NCBI RefSeq assembly: GCF_009826975.1
Contig: NZ_WUMO01000007.1
Span: 124,001 to 188,000 of the forward strand
DNA length: 64,000 bases
From: Flavobacterium sp. HBTb2-11-1
GTDB lineage: Bacteria; Bacteroidota; Bacteroidia; Flavobacteriales; Flavobacteriaceae
Reading direction: 5' to 3'
Shown here in pieces: positions 16,509 to 25,955 of this stretch; positions within the stretch are counted from its first letter, which is position 1, and every line of letters starts with the position of its first letter. The notes under the pieces are model-generated. The model was not told the DNA's origin and searched no databases. It was given only the letters and a program-made list of their open reading frames with translations. The translations under genes and the position numbers were made by a program.

Positions 16509-17543
16509 TTATTTCTTTTCATTAAATAAATCCAACTCTTTGATCCAGTTTGTTTTTCTTTCTAATAAGAAAATGTCTAGGAAAAGCAATAAAAACGCAA
16601 ATCCGATAAACCATTGAAACTGCGATTGAAATTCGGCCATTTGTGTAGCTTCAAATTCAGTTTTCTGAATATTGTTTAAAGCATTTTTGACATATTCTAA
16701 AACTTCTTTTGTGCTTCCACCGTAAACATAACCGCCTTTTGTTGCTTTTGCAATTGTTTTTAAACCTTCTTGATTTAATTTGGTTATTACGGTTTCTCCG
16801 TTTTGATCTTTCTGATAGCCTCTTACAAGGCCATTTTCTTTTAACGGAATTGTTCCTCCTTTTTCTGTCCCGACACCAATTGTGATAATTTTCATTCCCA
16901 ATTTATTGGCTTCTTCTGCCGCTGCCGCTGCGCCTTCAGAATGGTCTTCACCGTCAGAAATCAAGATTAATAATTTGCTGGTTTTGCTTTTTTCATCAAA
17001 ATAAGTCGAAGACAATTTAATCGCTTCGTCCAAAGATGTTCCTTGAGATGAAACCATTCCTGGACTCATGCTTTGCAAGAACATTTTGGCAACGCTGTAA
17101 TCTGATGTAATGGGCAAAACAGGGAAAGCACTTCCTGCGTAAGCTACGATTCCGATTCTGTCACTTCCTAAATTATTAATAATTTGAGAAACCAGCTGTT
17201 TACTTTTTTCCAAACGGCTAGGAACAACGTCTTCTGCCAGCATACTTTTAGAAACGTCGACAGCAAAAACAATATCAATACCTTCTCGTTTTACGGTTTC
17301 CATCTTCGTACCGATTTTCGGATTTACCAAACCGATAATCAAACAAGTAAGAGCCAGTAGAATCACTACGATTTTTAAAACTGGTTTAAAAACCGATTTC
17401 TCGGGACTCAATCTTTTTACCATTTCCAAATCGCCAAATTCGCGCTGTGTTCTTCTTTTCCAATACATGTTGAAAAGAAAAATACATACCACAATCGGGA
17501 TAAGTAGTAAGAGATATAAATATTTTTTTTCGTCTAATTCCAT
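16509..17543 (-). CDS. batB: BatB: vWA-domain membrane protein
   Basis: A 344-residue protein with two N-terminal membrane helices (LYLLLLIPIVVCIFLFNMYW and VLKIVVILLALTCLIIGLV), a vWA domain with MIDAS motif DVSKSM (about residue 95), and a C-terminal membrane helix (FQWFIGFAFLLLFLDIFLL). The ATG at 17543 (MELDEKKYLYLL) is preferred; the upstream ATG adds 16 residues with no family support. With BatA it probably forms the paired vWA core of the Bat system in the inner membrane. A repeat-rich gap of about 206 bases separates it from batA. Confidence 0.9.
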   Translation of the reverse strand: MELDEKKYLYLLLLIPIVVCIFLFNMYWKRRTQREFGDLEMVKRLSPEKSVFKPVLKIVVILLALTCLIIGLVNPKIGTKMETVKREGIDIVFAVDVSKSMLAEDVVPSRLEKSKQLVSQIINNLGSDRIGIVAYAGSAFPVLPITSDYSVAKMFLQSMSPGMVSSQGTSLDEAIKLSSTYFDEKSKTSKLLILISDGEDHSEGAAAAAEEANKLGMKIITIGVGTEKGGTIPLKENGLVRGYQKDQNGETVITKLNQEGLKTIAKATKGGYVYGGSTKEVLEYVKNALNNIQKTEFEATQMAEFQSQFQWFIGFAFLLLFLDIFLLERKTNWIKELDLFNEKK

Positions 17544-17581
17544 AAATATTTTTAAAATTCCAATCTCAAATAATGCTGAGA

Positions 17582-17745
17582 TAAATTCCAAATTCCAAAC
17601 TTGTTTTAAACTCTAATTTTAAAAATCCCAAATTCCAATTTGTTATTTGGAATTTTATTTTTGGGATTTTTTAATTCTTGTTCTCAGCCGCAGTTTTCGG
17701 TCACAGTTTTTTCAGCTATTAACTGTAAACTGTGACTGCGACTAA
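17582..17745. repeat. Two adjacent repeat elements between batA and batB
   Basis: The first element (17582-17671) is a hairpin built from AAAAATCCCAAATTCCAA and its complement, the same family as at 12897, 29361 and 45249. The second (about 17689-17745) pairs CGCAGTTTTCGGTCACAG with CTGTGACTGCGAC imperfectly; a related single arm (GTCGCAGTTTTCTGCAACAG) is found after the PorZ-like gene near 34308. Confidence 0.6.
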
Positions 17746-17749
17746 AATA

Positions 17750-18751
17750 TTAAATAAAGCTTCTATAAACCGTATTTCTTAATCCAATTTCGAGCAATAA
17801 TAAAAAGCCTGCAAATAAAACAAAAAACCTGTATTTTTCGTCATAATCGTAGAATTTCAATTCCTGAATTTCTGTCGTTTCCAGTTTATTGATTGAGTTA
17901 TATATTTCTGCTAATTTAGCATTGCTTGTTGCCCTAAAATAAGTTCCATCGGTTTTTTTGGCAATGCTTCTCATTAACTTTTCATCGATTTCAACTTTCT
18001 GCATTTTGAATAAGAAACCGCCATTTGGAGCGTATGCGTATGGAGATTCTGCCATTCCGTTTGTTCCAAGACCAATCGTGTACACCTTAATTCCGTATTG
18101 TTTTGCAATATCAGATGCTGTTTCTGGTTCAATAAAACCAGCATTATTAACACCATCGGTAAGCAAAATGATAACACGGCTTTTTGCTTTACTGTCTTTC
18201 AGACGATTTACAGCTGTTGCCAATCCCATTCCAATTCCTGTTCCGTCTTGTAAAACATTATCATATTTAATGCCTTTTATGGCCTCAAGAATAATGGCTT
18301 TGTCACTTGTAACTGGAGTTTTGGTATATGCTTCAGAAGCATACAAAACCAATCCGATTCTATCATTTGGTCTTTCTTCAACGAAATCTGCAGCAACTCT
18401 TTTTAAAGCTTCCATACGATTTGGCTTTAAATCTTTTGCCAGCATCGATCCAGAAACGTCAATTGCCATGACAATATCAATTCCTTTTGTTGTTTTGGTC
18501 TGATTGCTAATGTCTACTGTTCTTGGTCTTGCCAATGCTATAATTAGCGAACTCAAAGCTAAAATTCTAAAAACGTATAGAGCAGGTTTGAATTTTGTCC
18601 AAAACGATTCGCTGTTTTGGAATCCTGCTGTCGAACTCATTTTTAAGGTAGCCGACTGCTGGTTGCGTTTCCAGAAAAACCATATTATCGCAATCGGAAT
18701 TAATAGAAACAACCAAAGAAATTCTGGATTTAAAAAAGTGATCTTGCTCAT
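17750..18751 (-). CDS. batA: BatA: vWA-domain membrane protein
   Basis: A 333-residue protein: membrane helices at about 10-28 and 57-76, a vWA domain with an intact MIDAS motif DVSGSM (about 97-102) and the later conserved LLTDGVNNAG, and a C-terminal helix (YRFFVLFAGFLLLLEIGL). It follows the BatD-like gene with a one-base TAATG overlap and so is translationally coupled to it. Predicted inner-membrane partner of BatB. Confidence 0.92.
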   Translation of the reverse strand: MSKITFLNPEFLWLFLLIPIAIIWFFWKRNQQSATLKMSSTAGFQNSESFWTKFKPALYVFRILALSSLIIALARPRTVDISNQTKTTKGIDIVMAIDVSGSMLAKDLKPNRMEALKRVAADFVEERPNDRIGLVLYASEAYTKTPVTSDKAIILEAIKGIKYDNVLQDGTGIGMGLATAVNRLKDSKAKSRVIILLTDGVNNAGFIEPETASDIAKQYGIKVYTIGLGTNGMAESPYAYAPNGGFLFKMQKVEIDEKLMRSIAKKTDGTYFRATSNAKLAEIYNSINKLETTEIQELKFYDYDEKYRFFVLFAGFLLLLEIGLRNTVYRSFI

Positions 18752-20385
18752 TAGTTGTTTGCTCTTTGAAGTTCAACAGAATTTAAGATTCGAGTTGTAA
18801 TCTCGTTTGCATAAGTATCGCCTTCTTCGTGTAAAATCATGATTTGCTGTAAACCTTGATCCTGTTTGAAAAGCAACAATTCATAATATGCTTTTGTACT
18901 CGTTTTGGTTGCTGGATTCAAAACAGTCATAGTTCCATAACCTTTTATTCCCTGAATGCCTTCGTTTGTCTGAAAATCTTCTTGTTTTACAATAATATTT
19001 TGTCCGCCTTGAGCTTCAATGATTTTAAGAGTTCCTTCAAGAGTTTTGCTTAAATCTATATCGGTTGGCTGTTTGAATTTAGATGTAGAAACGGTTACAT
19101 AGAAATTGTCAATCATGCTTCCGTATGCAAAAAGCTGCATTTCTTTGATAAGCGCCATCGCTTCTTTTGGAAACACTTTTTGTGCGTCCATTCTTTTTAA
19201 AACCTTTGGAGTTTCAATAAGAACAGCTGGATTTCCGTAAGCGCTTTTTACCCATTCACCTTCTAATAATTCTTTCGAAGGATGACCAATTATGTTGTCT
19301 TTCACATAATTGAAACCCTTGGTAACAATAAAGAAAGTTGTTGTAACAAACAATAAAAGTATGATAGCTCCAACTGCATAACCGATTCTCGCATTGCGCT
19401 GTTTTTTGAGCTGTGCCTGAATTTGTTTTTGTCTTTGTGCTTCGTTCAATAATTGATCTTCTATATCCTCTGGAACTTCTGTCGGAATTGCTTTGTCAAG
19501 TGTCAAAATTACTTTCTGAATTTTATTTCTATCTTCAGTAATTTCAAAATCAAGCGGTTTTGATTTCGCAAATTTTACCAAGTCGGCTTGACGTAAAACA
19601 CGTTCTAGATTTTCAACCGTTTCTGGTGTAAGCGTCATTTTCTTTTGAGTCGATGCTATTCTGATAGCCTGAATCAATTCAGAAGTGGTGCTTTCCATTG
19701 CTGGAATATGAATCGCTTCTTCAATATAATTTCTAGCGATATCGGTCAATTCGCTATAATATTCCTTAATTTCACCTTTTTGAACCAGTTCTTTCTGTTC
19801 TAGGTTGTTTAATAAACTAGTCGCTTTTTCAATTGGCGTTTTATAAACTTCTTCTTCGATTTTTTTCAGCTGGCGTTTTTTAACGTACCAATAAACGAAA
19901 ACTCCAATTCCGATAATTGCTAAAGCAATTAAAACATAAATCCACCAATTTCCCATTCCTTCATCAGCCGATGTAATATCTTTGATGTCATACATTTTCT
20001 GCTGTAAAGTGTCCACTTTTACGTTGGCAACTTCAACTTTAATAGAGTCACTATAAAAAGGCTTTTTGTCTATTAAAATCTTAATGCTTGGAATTGTATA
20101 ACGTCCAGAATCAAATTGTGTTAAACCATATTTTTTTATGAGTTCGTAATTAGTAGCATCTTTCTTTACCGTATCTATCGGATACGATTGAATAACTTCT
20201 AACGGACCAATACTTTTAAGTTTCGGAAATTCAACTTTTGATGTTGAAGTTACCACCGTTTTAAGTGTCAGCTTGAACTCGGCACCAATCTTGTTTTTGG
20301 TGGTATCAATACTAGTTTCTACTTGTTTTTGAGCAAAAACAGTAGAAGTAAGTAAAAATAAAAATATATAAAGTTTAAATTTCAT
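18751..20385 (-). CDS. BatD-like membrane protein of the Bat operon, function unknown
   Basis: A 544-residue protein with signal peptide (LYIFLFLLTSTVFAQKQVETS). It has an N-terminal beta domain (to about 130), a membrane helix (WWIYVLIALAIIGIGVFVYWYVKKRQ, about 148-172) and a helical region (about 180-300). A second membrane helix (IGYAVGAIILLLFVTTTFFIV, about 335-356) precedes a ~185-residue C-terminal domain. A gene of this type regularly sits between DUF58 and batA in Bacteroidetes. No catalytic motif is seen. The first part is reminiscent of BatD; the C-terminal domain I do not recognise. Confidence 0.75.
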   Translation of the reverse strand: MKFKLYIFLFLLTSTVFAQKQVETSIDTTKNKIGAEFKLTLKTVVTSTSKVEFPKLKSIGPLEVIQSYPIDTVKKDATNYELIKKYGLTQFDSGRYTIPSIKILIDKKPFYSDSIKVEVANVKVDTLQQKMYDIKDITSADEGMGNWWIYVLIALAIIGIGVFVYWYVKKRQLKKIEEEVYKTPIEKATSLLNNLEQKELVQKGEIKEYYSELTDIARNYIEEAIHIPAMESTTSELIQAIRIASTQKKMTLTPETVENLERVLRQADLVKFAKSKPLDFEITEDRNKIQKVILTLDKAIPTEVPEDIEDQLLNEAQRQKQIQAQLKKQRNARIGYAVGAIILLLFVTTTFFIVTKGFNYVKDNIIGHPSKELLEGEWVKSAYGNPAVLIETPKVLKRMDAQKVFPKEAMALIKEMQLFAYGSMIDNFYVTVSTSKFKQPTDIDLSKTLEGTLKIIEAQGGQNIIVKQEDFQTNEGIQGIKGYGTMTVLNPATKTSTKAYYELLLFKQDQGLQQIMILHEEGDTYANEITTRILNSVELQRANN

Positions 20386-20398
20386 TTGATTTGGATTT

Positions 20399-20486
20399 CA
20401 GATTTTAGTCTAAAATGATTGCTTAATGGCATTAATTTATCAGAATTTAAATTCTCAATTTTAAAAAATCTAAAATCTAAAATCTG
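20399..20486. repeat. Dispersed CTAAAATCTG inverted repeat
   Basis: CAGATTTTAG (20399-20408) pairs with CTAAAATCTG (20477-20486). The right side is a tandem of AATCTAAAATCT units, and the same tandem recurs before recO at about 34349-34381. Probably a dispersed intergenic repeat within the operon. Confidence 0.6.
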
Positions 20487-20503
20487 CAATCTAAAATTAT
20501 ATT

Positions 20504-21367
20504 TTATCGTGATTTGAAATAGCCTAATAGTTTAGTAACGTAATTTTCGTCTACTCTGGTATTTACAATTCCTGCCCCAGATTTACGAAAGGTGTCTTTA
20601 AAGTAATTTAGTTTCTCCTGATAGTGCTTTTCGTAATTCATGCGAACGGCTTTTGAACTTGTATCAACCAATTGAATTTTTCCAGTTTCGGCGTCCAGCA
20701 TGTTTACCATTCCTAAATTTGGAATTTTTTCTTCGCGAACATCATACACACGAACACCTGTAATGTCATGTTTTTTAGAAGCGATTTTTAAAGTATGTTC
20801 GTAAGAATCAGACATGAAATCAGAAATCATAAAAATGATGGCTTTCTTTTTCTGAGTTCCAGACAAGAATTTTAATGCCTGAGCAATATCGGTTTTATGG
20901 CTTTTTGGTTCAAATTCAATCAATTCGCGAATGATACGAAGTACATGCGAACGTCCTTTTTTGGGAGGAATATATAATTCTACAGTATCAGAAAATAGTA
21001 TTAAACCAATTTTATCATTATTCTGTGTAGCCGAAAAAGCCATCGTTGCCGCAATTTCGGTTACGATGTCTTTTTTAAATTGATTTTTAGAACCAAAAGA
21101 TTCCGAACCCGAAATATCAACCATTAAAACCATAGTCAATTCGCGTTCTTCTTCAAATACTTTAACGTGAGCTTCGTTGTAGCGTGCGGTTACATTCCAA
21201 TCGATGTTACGAATATCATCTCCGTATTGGTATTGACGCACCTCGCTAAACGTCATTCCTCGTCCTTTAAATGAAGAGTGATATTCTCCCGAGAAGATAT
21301 GATTGCTCAGTCTCTTCGTTTTGATTTCTATTTTCCGTACTTTTTTTAAAAGCTCTTTTGTATCCAT
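20504..21367 (-). CDS. DUF58 domain protein of the Bat operon
   Basis: A 287-residue protein with the DUF58 signature RQYQYGDDIRNIDWNVTARYNEAHVKVFEEERE (first 20 residues: RQYQYGDDIRNIDWNVTARY) at about 44 onward. A vWA-like fold follows with MIDAS-type DISGS (about 85). No membrane segment is predicted, so it is likely cytoplasmic. DUF58 proteins are encoded beside MoxR ATPases in many bacteria and are thought to be MoxR partners; here moxR lies 79 bases upstream on the same strand. Confidence 0.9.
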   Translation of the reverse strand: MDTKELLKKVRKIEIKTKRLSNHIFSGEYHSSFKGRGMTFSEVRQYQYGDDIRNIDWNVTARYNEAHVKVFEEERELTMVLMVDISGSESFGSKNQFKKDIVTEIAATMAFSATQNNDKIGLILFSDTVELYIPPKKGRSHVLRIIRELIEFEPKSHKTDIAQALKFLSGTQKKKAIIFMISDFMSDSYEHTLKIASKKHDITGVRVYDVREEKIPNLGMVNMLDAETGKIQLVDTSSKAVRMNYEKHYQEKLNYFKDTFRKSGAGIVNTRVDENYVTKLLGYFKSR

Positions 21368-21446
21368 TTTTGATTTGGTTTATGGTTTATGGTTGTTGGC
21401 TGATGGGGTTTGAACCATCAACAAAAAACGATCAACCATCAACTTT

Positions 21447-22451
21447 TTAAGGTACTTCAATCTCGTTAACGATTTTGTTGATAATGTCTACAGAAGTGAT
21501 GTTTTCCGCTTCTGCTTCGTAAGTGATTCCAACTCTGTGACGTAACACATCGTGAACAACTGCACGAACGTCTTCTGGAATTACATATCCACGACGTTTG
21601 ATAAAAGCATAACATTTAGCAGCATTAGCCAAGTTGATGCTTCCACGAGGAGAAGCTCCAAAACTGATAAGCGGTTTTAAATCGGCTAATTTGTATTTTT
21701 CTGGGTAGCGTGTTGCGAAAATAATATCTAAGATGTATTTCTCGATTTTTTCATCCATATAAACTTCACGAACCGCTTCTTGCGCACGTAAAATCTGGTC
21801 AACAGAAACCACTGGATTTACTTTTTCGAAAGATCCTTTTAAGTTTTGACGAATTACAAAACGCTCTTCATCAATTTTTGGGTAATCAATAACAGTTTTT
21901 AGCATAAAACGGTCAACTTGGGCTTCAGGAAGTGCATATGTTCCTTCTTGCTCAACAGGGTTTTGCGTTGCTAATACCAAGAAAGGACGATCTAATTTGA
22001 ATGTAGAATCTCCAATTGTAACTTGTTTCTCCTGCATTGCCTCCAAAAGTGCTGATTGAACTTTTGCTGGAGCACGGTTAATCTCATCGGCAAGTACGAA
22101 ATTGGCGAAAATCGGTCCTTTTTTAATTGAAAATTCGTTTGCTTTAATGTTGTAAATCATGGTTCCGATAACATCGGCAGGCAGTAAATCTGGCGTAAAC
22201 TGGATACGGCTGAAAGAACCCTGAACCGCTTGAGAAAGCGTATTGATGGCTAAAGTTTTTGCCAGACCTGGAACTCCTTCCAATAAAATATGCCCTTGTC
22301 CAAGTAATCCGATCAATAGACGCTCGACCATATGTTTCTGACCCACAATAACTTTGTTCATTTCCATTGTAAGAAGGTCTATAAAAGCACTTTCTCTTTC
22401 AATTTTTTCATTTATCGCTCTAATGTCTAAAGTCGTTGTATTTTCTTCCAT
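21447..22451 (-). CDS. MoxR-family AAA+ ATPase
   Basis: A 334-residue AAA+ protein: Walker A GVPGLAKT (about 59-66), Walker B FVLADEINRAP, sensor region LVLATQNPVEQEGTYALPEAQVDRF, and the C-terminal lid (ISFGASPRGSINLANAAKCYA). MoxR ATPases are chaperone-like and pair with vWA proteins. As the first gene of the DUF58-batA-E cluster it probably provides ATP-driven remodelling for the system. The 212-base gap upstream carries a near match to the -7 motif (TCAATTTG, 22506-22499 on the minus strand). Confidence 0.94.
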   Translation of the reverse strand: MEENTTTLDIRAINEKIERESAFIDLLTMEMNKVIVGQKHMVERLLIGLLGQGHILLEGVPGLAKTLAINTLSQAVQGSFSRIQFTPDLLPADVIGTMIYNIKANEFSIKKGPIFANFVLADEINRAPAKVQSALLEAMQEKQVTIGDSTFKLDRPFLVLATQNPVEQEGTYALPEAQVDRFMLKTVIDYPKIDEERFVIRQNLKGSFEKVNPVVSVDQILRAQEAVREVYMDEKIEKYILDIIFATRYPEKYKLADLKPLISFGASPRGSINLANAAKCYAFIKRRGYVIPEDVRAVVHDVLRHRVGITYEAEAENITSVDIINKIVNEIEVP

Positions 22452-22663
22452 ATAAATATTTTTAAAACCTTGATTTTTACGCCTAATTTTTGAGAGTGCA
22501 AATTGAATATTTTTTGAGAAGTAAGATGTTAAAGAATGGTTAAAACTTCGACCAATGACCTAATTTTAAGGACTAATTGTGAATCTATTTTTATATTTTT
22601 AAGAACTTTGATGATTATGTTTTATTAAAGCATAATTATTACCAAAAATAACGCATAATTATT

Positions 22664-23539
22664 ATGAGCAAAACAGTCTTATCGCCTATAATATCGGGCA
22701 CTATGAATTGGGGAGTTTGGGATAAAAACCTTACAACCAAAGAAATGGAAAACATGATACAGGTAAGTATCGAAAACAAAATTACGACTTTTGATCACGC
22801 GGATATTTACGGTTCGTATACGACCGAAGCCGATTTTGGAAAAGCCTTTCACGCCAGTAAAATTGATCGTGAAAAACTACAACTAATTACCAAGTGCGGC
22901 ATTCAGATGATTGCTGAAAAACGCCCTGAAAACAAAATTAAACATTATGATTATTCTAAAGATTATATCATTAAGTCTGTAGAAACTTCTTTGAAGAATT
23001 TGAAAACAGATTATGTAGATGTTTTCTTGCTCCACAGACCAAGTCCGTTAATGCAGGCTGATGAAATTGCAGAAGCAGTTGAGAAGTTAAAAGGAGAAGG
23101 GAAAATTATTGATTTTGGTCTTTCAAACTTTACCAGTTCGCAAACAGAATTGATTCGCCAGAAAACAGAAGTTAGCTATAATCAAGTGCAATTTTCGGCA
23201 ACGCATTACGAGCCAATGCTTGACGGAAGTTTGGATTATATGCAGACTAACGGAATTCGTCCATTGTCATGGAATCCGCTTGGAACTGTTTTTAGGGAAG
23301 ATACCAAACAGACACGCCGTTTGAAAAAACTGTTTTCAACTTTATTAGAAAAATATCATTTAGGAGCAGATACACTTTTATTAGCATGGATTTTAAAACA
23401 TCCGGCAAAAGTTATTCCTATTGCAGGAACGGTTAACGTTGCTCGAATTCAATCTTTATCAAAAGCGGTTGAATTAGAAATGGACAAAGAAGACTGGTTT
23501 GCTATTTGGACAGAAAGCATGGGCGACGATGTGCCTTAA
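22664..23539 (+). CDS. Aldo/keto reductase
   Basis: A 291-residue (alpha/beta)8-barrel NADPH-dependent reductase. It has the catalytic Asp/Tyr segment DHADIYGSY (about 46-54), the Lys in LQLITKCGI, a catalytic-tetrad His in FLLHRP and GLSNFTSSQ near 160. The C-terminal LAWILKHPAKVIPIAGT contacts the cofactor. It resembles YdhF-type enzymes. It is divergent from moxR, and the acetyltransferase gene starts 16 bases after its stop. The substrate is unknown. Confidence 0.88.
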   Translation: MSKTVLSPIISGTMNWGVWDKNLTTKEMENMIQVSIENKITTFDHADIYGSYTTEADFGKAFHASKIDREKLQLITKCGIQMIAEKRPENKIKHYDYSKDYIIKSVETSLKNLKTDYVDVFLLHRPSPLMQADEIAEAVEKLKGEGKIIDFGLSNFTSSQTELIRQKTEVSYNQVQFSATHYEPMLDGSLDYMQTNGIRPLSWNPLGTVFREDTKQTRRLKKLFSTLLEKYHLGADTLLLAWILKHPAKVIPIAGTVNVARIQSLSKAVELEMDKEDWFAIWTESMGDDVP

Positions 23540-23555
23540 TTTACTATTCTGAAAA

Positions 23556-24062
23556 ATGATACACCTAGAAAAATTTGAGAAAAAAGATTATTCTGAATTG
23601 ATTAATTCTGTCAAAAACGCAAAAGATTTAATGCAATTTGGCGGACCAGAATTCACTTTTCCCTTAACGGAAAGCCAAATAGATAAAACACTTTCTGATA
23701 AAAATAGAATTGCTTTTAGAGTTGCAGATGTTTCTAATGGAAACACTATTGGACATTGTGAGATTTATTTTTATGAGGGTTTTGCAAAGTTAGGTCGAAT
23801 CTTAATTATGGATAAAAATCAGAGAGGGAAAGGGCTTGGTGAGCAAATGGTAATTTTATTGCTGCAATATATTTTAGAAAACAGGAAGGAAAGAAACATT
23901 GAATTGAATGTTTTTGACTTTAATGTTGGAGCTCAAAAGTGTTATGAAAAAGTTGGGTTTAAGATTAATCCCGATAAAAAATACCTAAGAGAAGTTGATG
24001 GAGAAACTTGGACGGCGCTCAATATGGTGTTGAATTTAAACGAATGGGAAAATAAGAATTAA
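23556..24062 (+). CDS. GNAT family N-acetyltransferase
   Basis: A 168-residue acetyltransferase. The acetyl-CoA-binding motif is visible as QRGKGLGEQMV (about 92-102, the R/Q-x-x-G-x-G/A loop), followed by the beta-bulge region IELNVFDFNVGAQKCYEKVGF. It is probably co-transcribed with the aldo/keto reductase just upstream. The acceptor (small molecule or protein) cannot be predicted. Confidence 0.85.
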   Translation: MIHLEKFEKKDYSELINSVKNAKDLMQFGGPEFTFPLTESQIDKTLSDKNRIAFRVADVSNGNTIGHCEIYFYEGFAKLGRILIMDKNQRGKGLGEQMVILLLQYILENRKERNIELNVFDFNVGAQKCYEKVGFKINPDKKYLREVDGETWTALNMVLNLNEWENKN

Positions 24063-24132
24063 AAATATTTTGCCACAGATTAGAAATTTTCACAAGACTA
24101 TTTGTGCAACAATAGCTAATTCTAAAAAGCCA

Positions 24133-24174
24133 TAAAAAAAACAGCTATCTTTTAGGATAGCTGCTTTTTTTTAG
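24133..24174. terminator. Bidirectional terminator between convergent genes
   Basis: The stem CAGCTATC/GATAGCTG (24142-24149 and 24156-24163) is flanked by an A run on the left and a T run on the right. It serves the plus-strand acetyltransferase and the minus-strand DUF4382 gene. Confidence 0.85.
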
Positions 24175-24185
24175 TTTTTAAAGTT

Positions 24186-24995
24186 TTATTGTAAAGTGAG
24201 CGTGTTCATGTTTGTGATTTGCCCATTTACCACTACTACATTAGGAACAACCAGTGCAGGCAATTGCGAACTAGCATCTGGTGTAATGGTTACAGAATAA
24301 GTTCCCGCTGGAATACCATTTAGCTGAAACGCTCCTGATTCATCTGTATATGCTGAAACAGTTGTGTCTCCCACTTGAACAGATACTAAAGATTGGAAAG
24401 AGAAAGGCGTTACTAGTCCTTTGATTATTCCTGATGTTGCAGTTGTAGATACTCTGATTACAGGATGTAAATTGAAGTTGCCAGAACCACCAGCTTCTAC
24501 AACTACAGAATGCTCTACATCAAAATCTAATAAAAAGTCATAAGTTGCACCAGCTGTCAATGTTTGGTTGACTTTTAATTTTAGACCTGATTGTTGAGCA
24601 CTTGGTGTTTTTAAAGGATAAGTTACACCATCTTTAACAACAGTATTTTTGTCTCCAAGAACTAATCTAATTTGACCTAGATAGCCTGAAGGCACTTCAT
24701 TATCTGCTAAAAGCACATTTACACCGCCAGTTAAATCCAATAAATTGTACACTCCAGGTTTTATGTTTCCAATACTTACCCATCCGTCTTCACCAGTTTC
24801 AGAATTACTTTTAATCTTAACGTCTAAAACTTCAACATTTACCTGATCGTAATCGCCAGGTGCATCTGTCATTCTTACACTTACTTTTGAAGTTTGTGTG
24901 CCATCATTACCATCGCTACTGCTACAGCTTGCTAGTAATAGGGTAGATAATGAAGCCAAGAGAAAAATTCTAAATTTGAGGTTTGTACTTTTCAT
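24186..24995 (-). CDS. DUF4382 lipoprotein with carboxypeptidase-regulatory-like C-terminus
   Basis: A 269-residue lipoprotein. The lipobox is LLLASCSSSDGNDG; residues after the Cys are Ser/Asp-rich, as in Bacteroidetes lipoproteins sent to the outer membrane. The DUF4382 domain spans about 37-185 (VSVRMTDAPGDYDQVNVEVLDV, DLTGGVNVLLADNEVPSGYL trimmed by domain logic). A beta-sandwich follows (about 190-268, AYTDESGAFQLNGIPAGTYSV) of the kind that decorates cell-surface proteins. No enzymatic residues are recognised; probably a surface-exposed binding or structural protein. Confidence 0.82.
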   Translation of the reverse strand: MKSTNLKFRIFLLASLSTLLLASCSSSDGNDGTQTSKVSVRMTDAPGDYDQVNVEVLDVKIKSNSETGEDGWVSIGNIKPGVYNLLDLTGGVNVLLADNEVPSGYLGQIRLVLGDKNTVVKDGVTYPLKTPSAQQSGLKLKVNQTLTAGATYDFLLDFDVEHSVVVEAGGSGNFNLHPVIRVSTTATSGIIKGLVTPFSFQSLVSVQVGDTTVSAYTDESGAFQLNGIPAGTYSVTITPDASSQLPALVVPNVVVVNGQITNMNTLTLQ

Positions 24996-25181
24996 AAATT
25001 TGTTTTTTTAAAAATTAGTAAATTAATAACGAAAAACAGAATCTATTTAGTGTATTTATACAGTAATTTTGTATTGAAATTAATCAAATCTTAAGAAAAG
25101 CTTGGTTTGTTATATTGTTCAAGAAACTAAATCGCAAAATTGATATGCTACTTTTAGTGAGTGGCAAAAAATAAATATAGA

Positions 25182-25940
25182 ATGAAAAAAACAGTTTTAA
25201 TTACTGGTGCTACGAGCGGAATTGGAAAAGCAACTGCTCAGATTTTAGCAAAAAACAATTTTAAAGTGGTGCTTTGCGGAAGACGTATAGACCGTTTAGA
25301 AAAACTTCAAAACGAACTTTCTGCTTTTACAGAAGTGCATTCTTTGGCATTTGATGTTCGCGATAAAGAAGATGTGCTGGAAAAAATAGGTGCTTTGCCA
25401 AACGATTTTGCCACAATCGACGTTTTAATTAATAATGCAGGAAATGCTCATGGTTTAGATCCGATCCAAAATGGGGATTTAGACGATTGGGATGCAATGA
25501 TTGATATTAATGTAAAAGGACTTTTGTACGTGTCAAAAGCAATAATTCCGCAGATGGTTAAAAGACAGTCTGGGCACATCATTAATATTGGATCAACTGC
25601 AGCAAAAGAAGTGTATCCAAACGGGAATGTATATTGCGGTTCTAAACATGCGGTGGATGCCATCACGGCAGGAATGCGAATCGACTTGAATCCGTTTGGC
25701 ATTAGAGTTGGAGGCATTCATCCAGGAATGGTAGAAACAGAATTCAGCGAAGTCCGTTTTAAAGGAGATGTCGAAAGAGCAGCAAATGTGTACAAAGGAT
25801 TTGATCCATTACAGGCAGTAGATATTGCCGATATTATTCATTTTGTGGTTTCAAGACCGTATCATGTAAATATTGCAGATTTGGTTGTCATGAGTACGGC
25901 TCAAGCATCTTCGACAATTGTTAAAAAGAGCCTGGCTTAA
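25182..25940 (+). CDS. Short-chain dehydrogenase/reductase, YdfG-like
   Basis: A 252-residue classical SDR. Cofactor motif TGATSGIGKA (about 8-17), the Arg-Arg pair in CGRRIDRL (suggesting NADP preference), NNAG (about 89) and the catalytic Ser plus YxxxK in NIGSTAAKEVYPNGNVYCGSK (S and Y-C-G-S-K). The ATG at 25182 is preferred; a GTG 21 bases upstream is in frame but lies before the conserved start. The best resemblance is to serine/3-hydroxy acid dehydrogenases of the YdfG group. Substrate not determined. Confidence 0.88.
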   Translation: MKKTVLITGATSGIGKATAQILAKNNFKVVLCGRRIDRLEKLQNELSAFTEVHSLAFDVRDKEDVLEKIGALPNDFATIDVLINNAGNAHGLDPIQNGDLDDWDAMIDINVKGLLYVSKAIIPQMVKRQSGHIINIGSTAAKEVYPNGNVYCGSKHAVDAITAGMRIDLNPFGIRVGGIHPGMVETEFSEVRFKGDVERAANVYKGFDPLQAVDIADIIHFVVSRPYHVNIADLVVMSTAQASSTIVKKSLA

Positions 25941-25955
25941 AATTTTTCGACTATC

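Noticed and set aside
17958..18503. 181-residue plus-strand ORF opposite batA
   Set aside because: Exact antisense of the vWA domain of BatA, whose motifs are intact on the minus strand.
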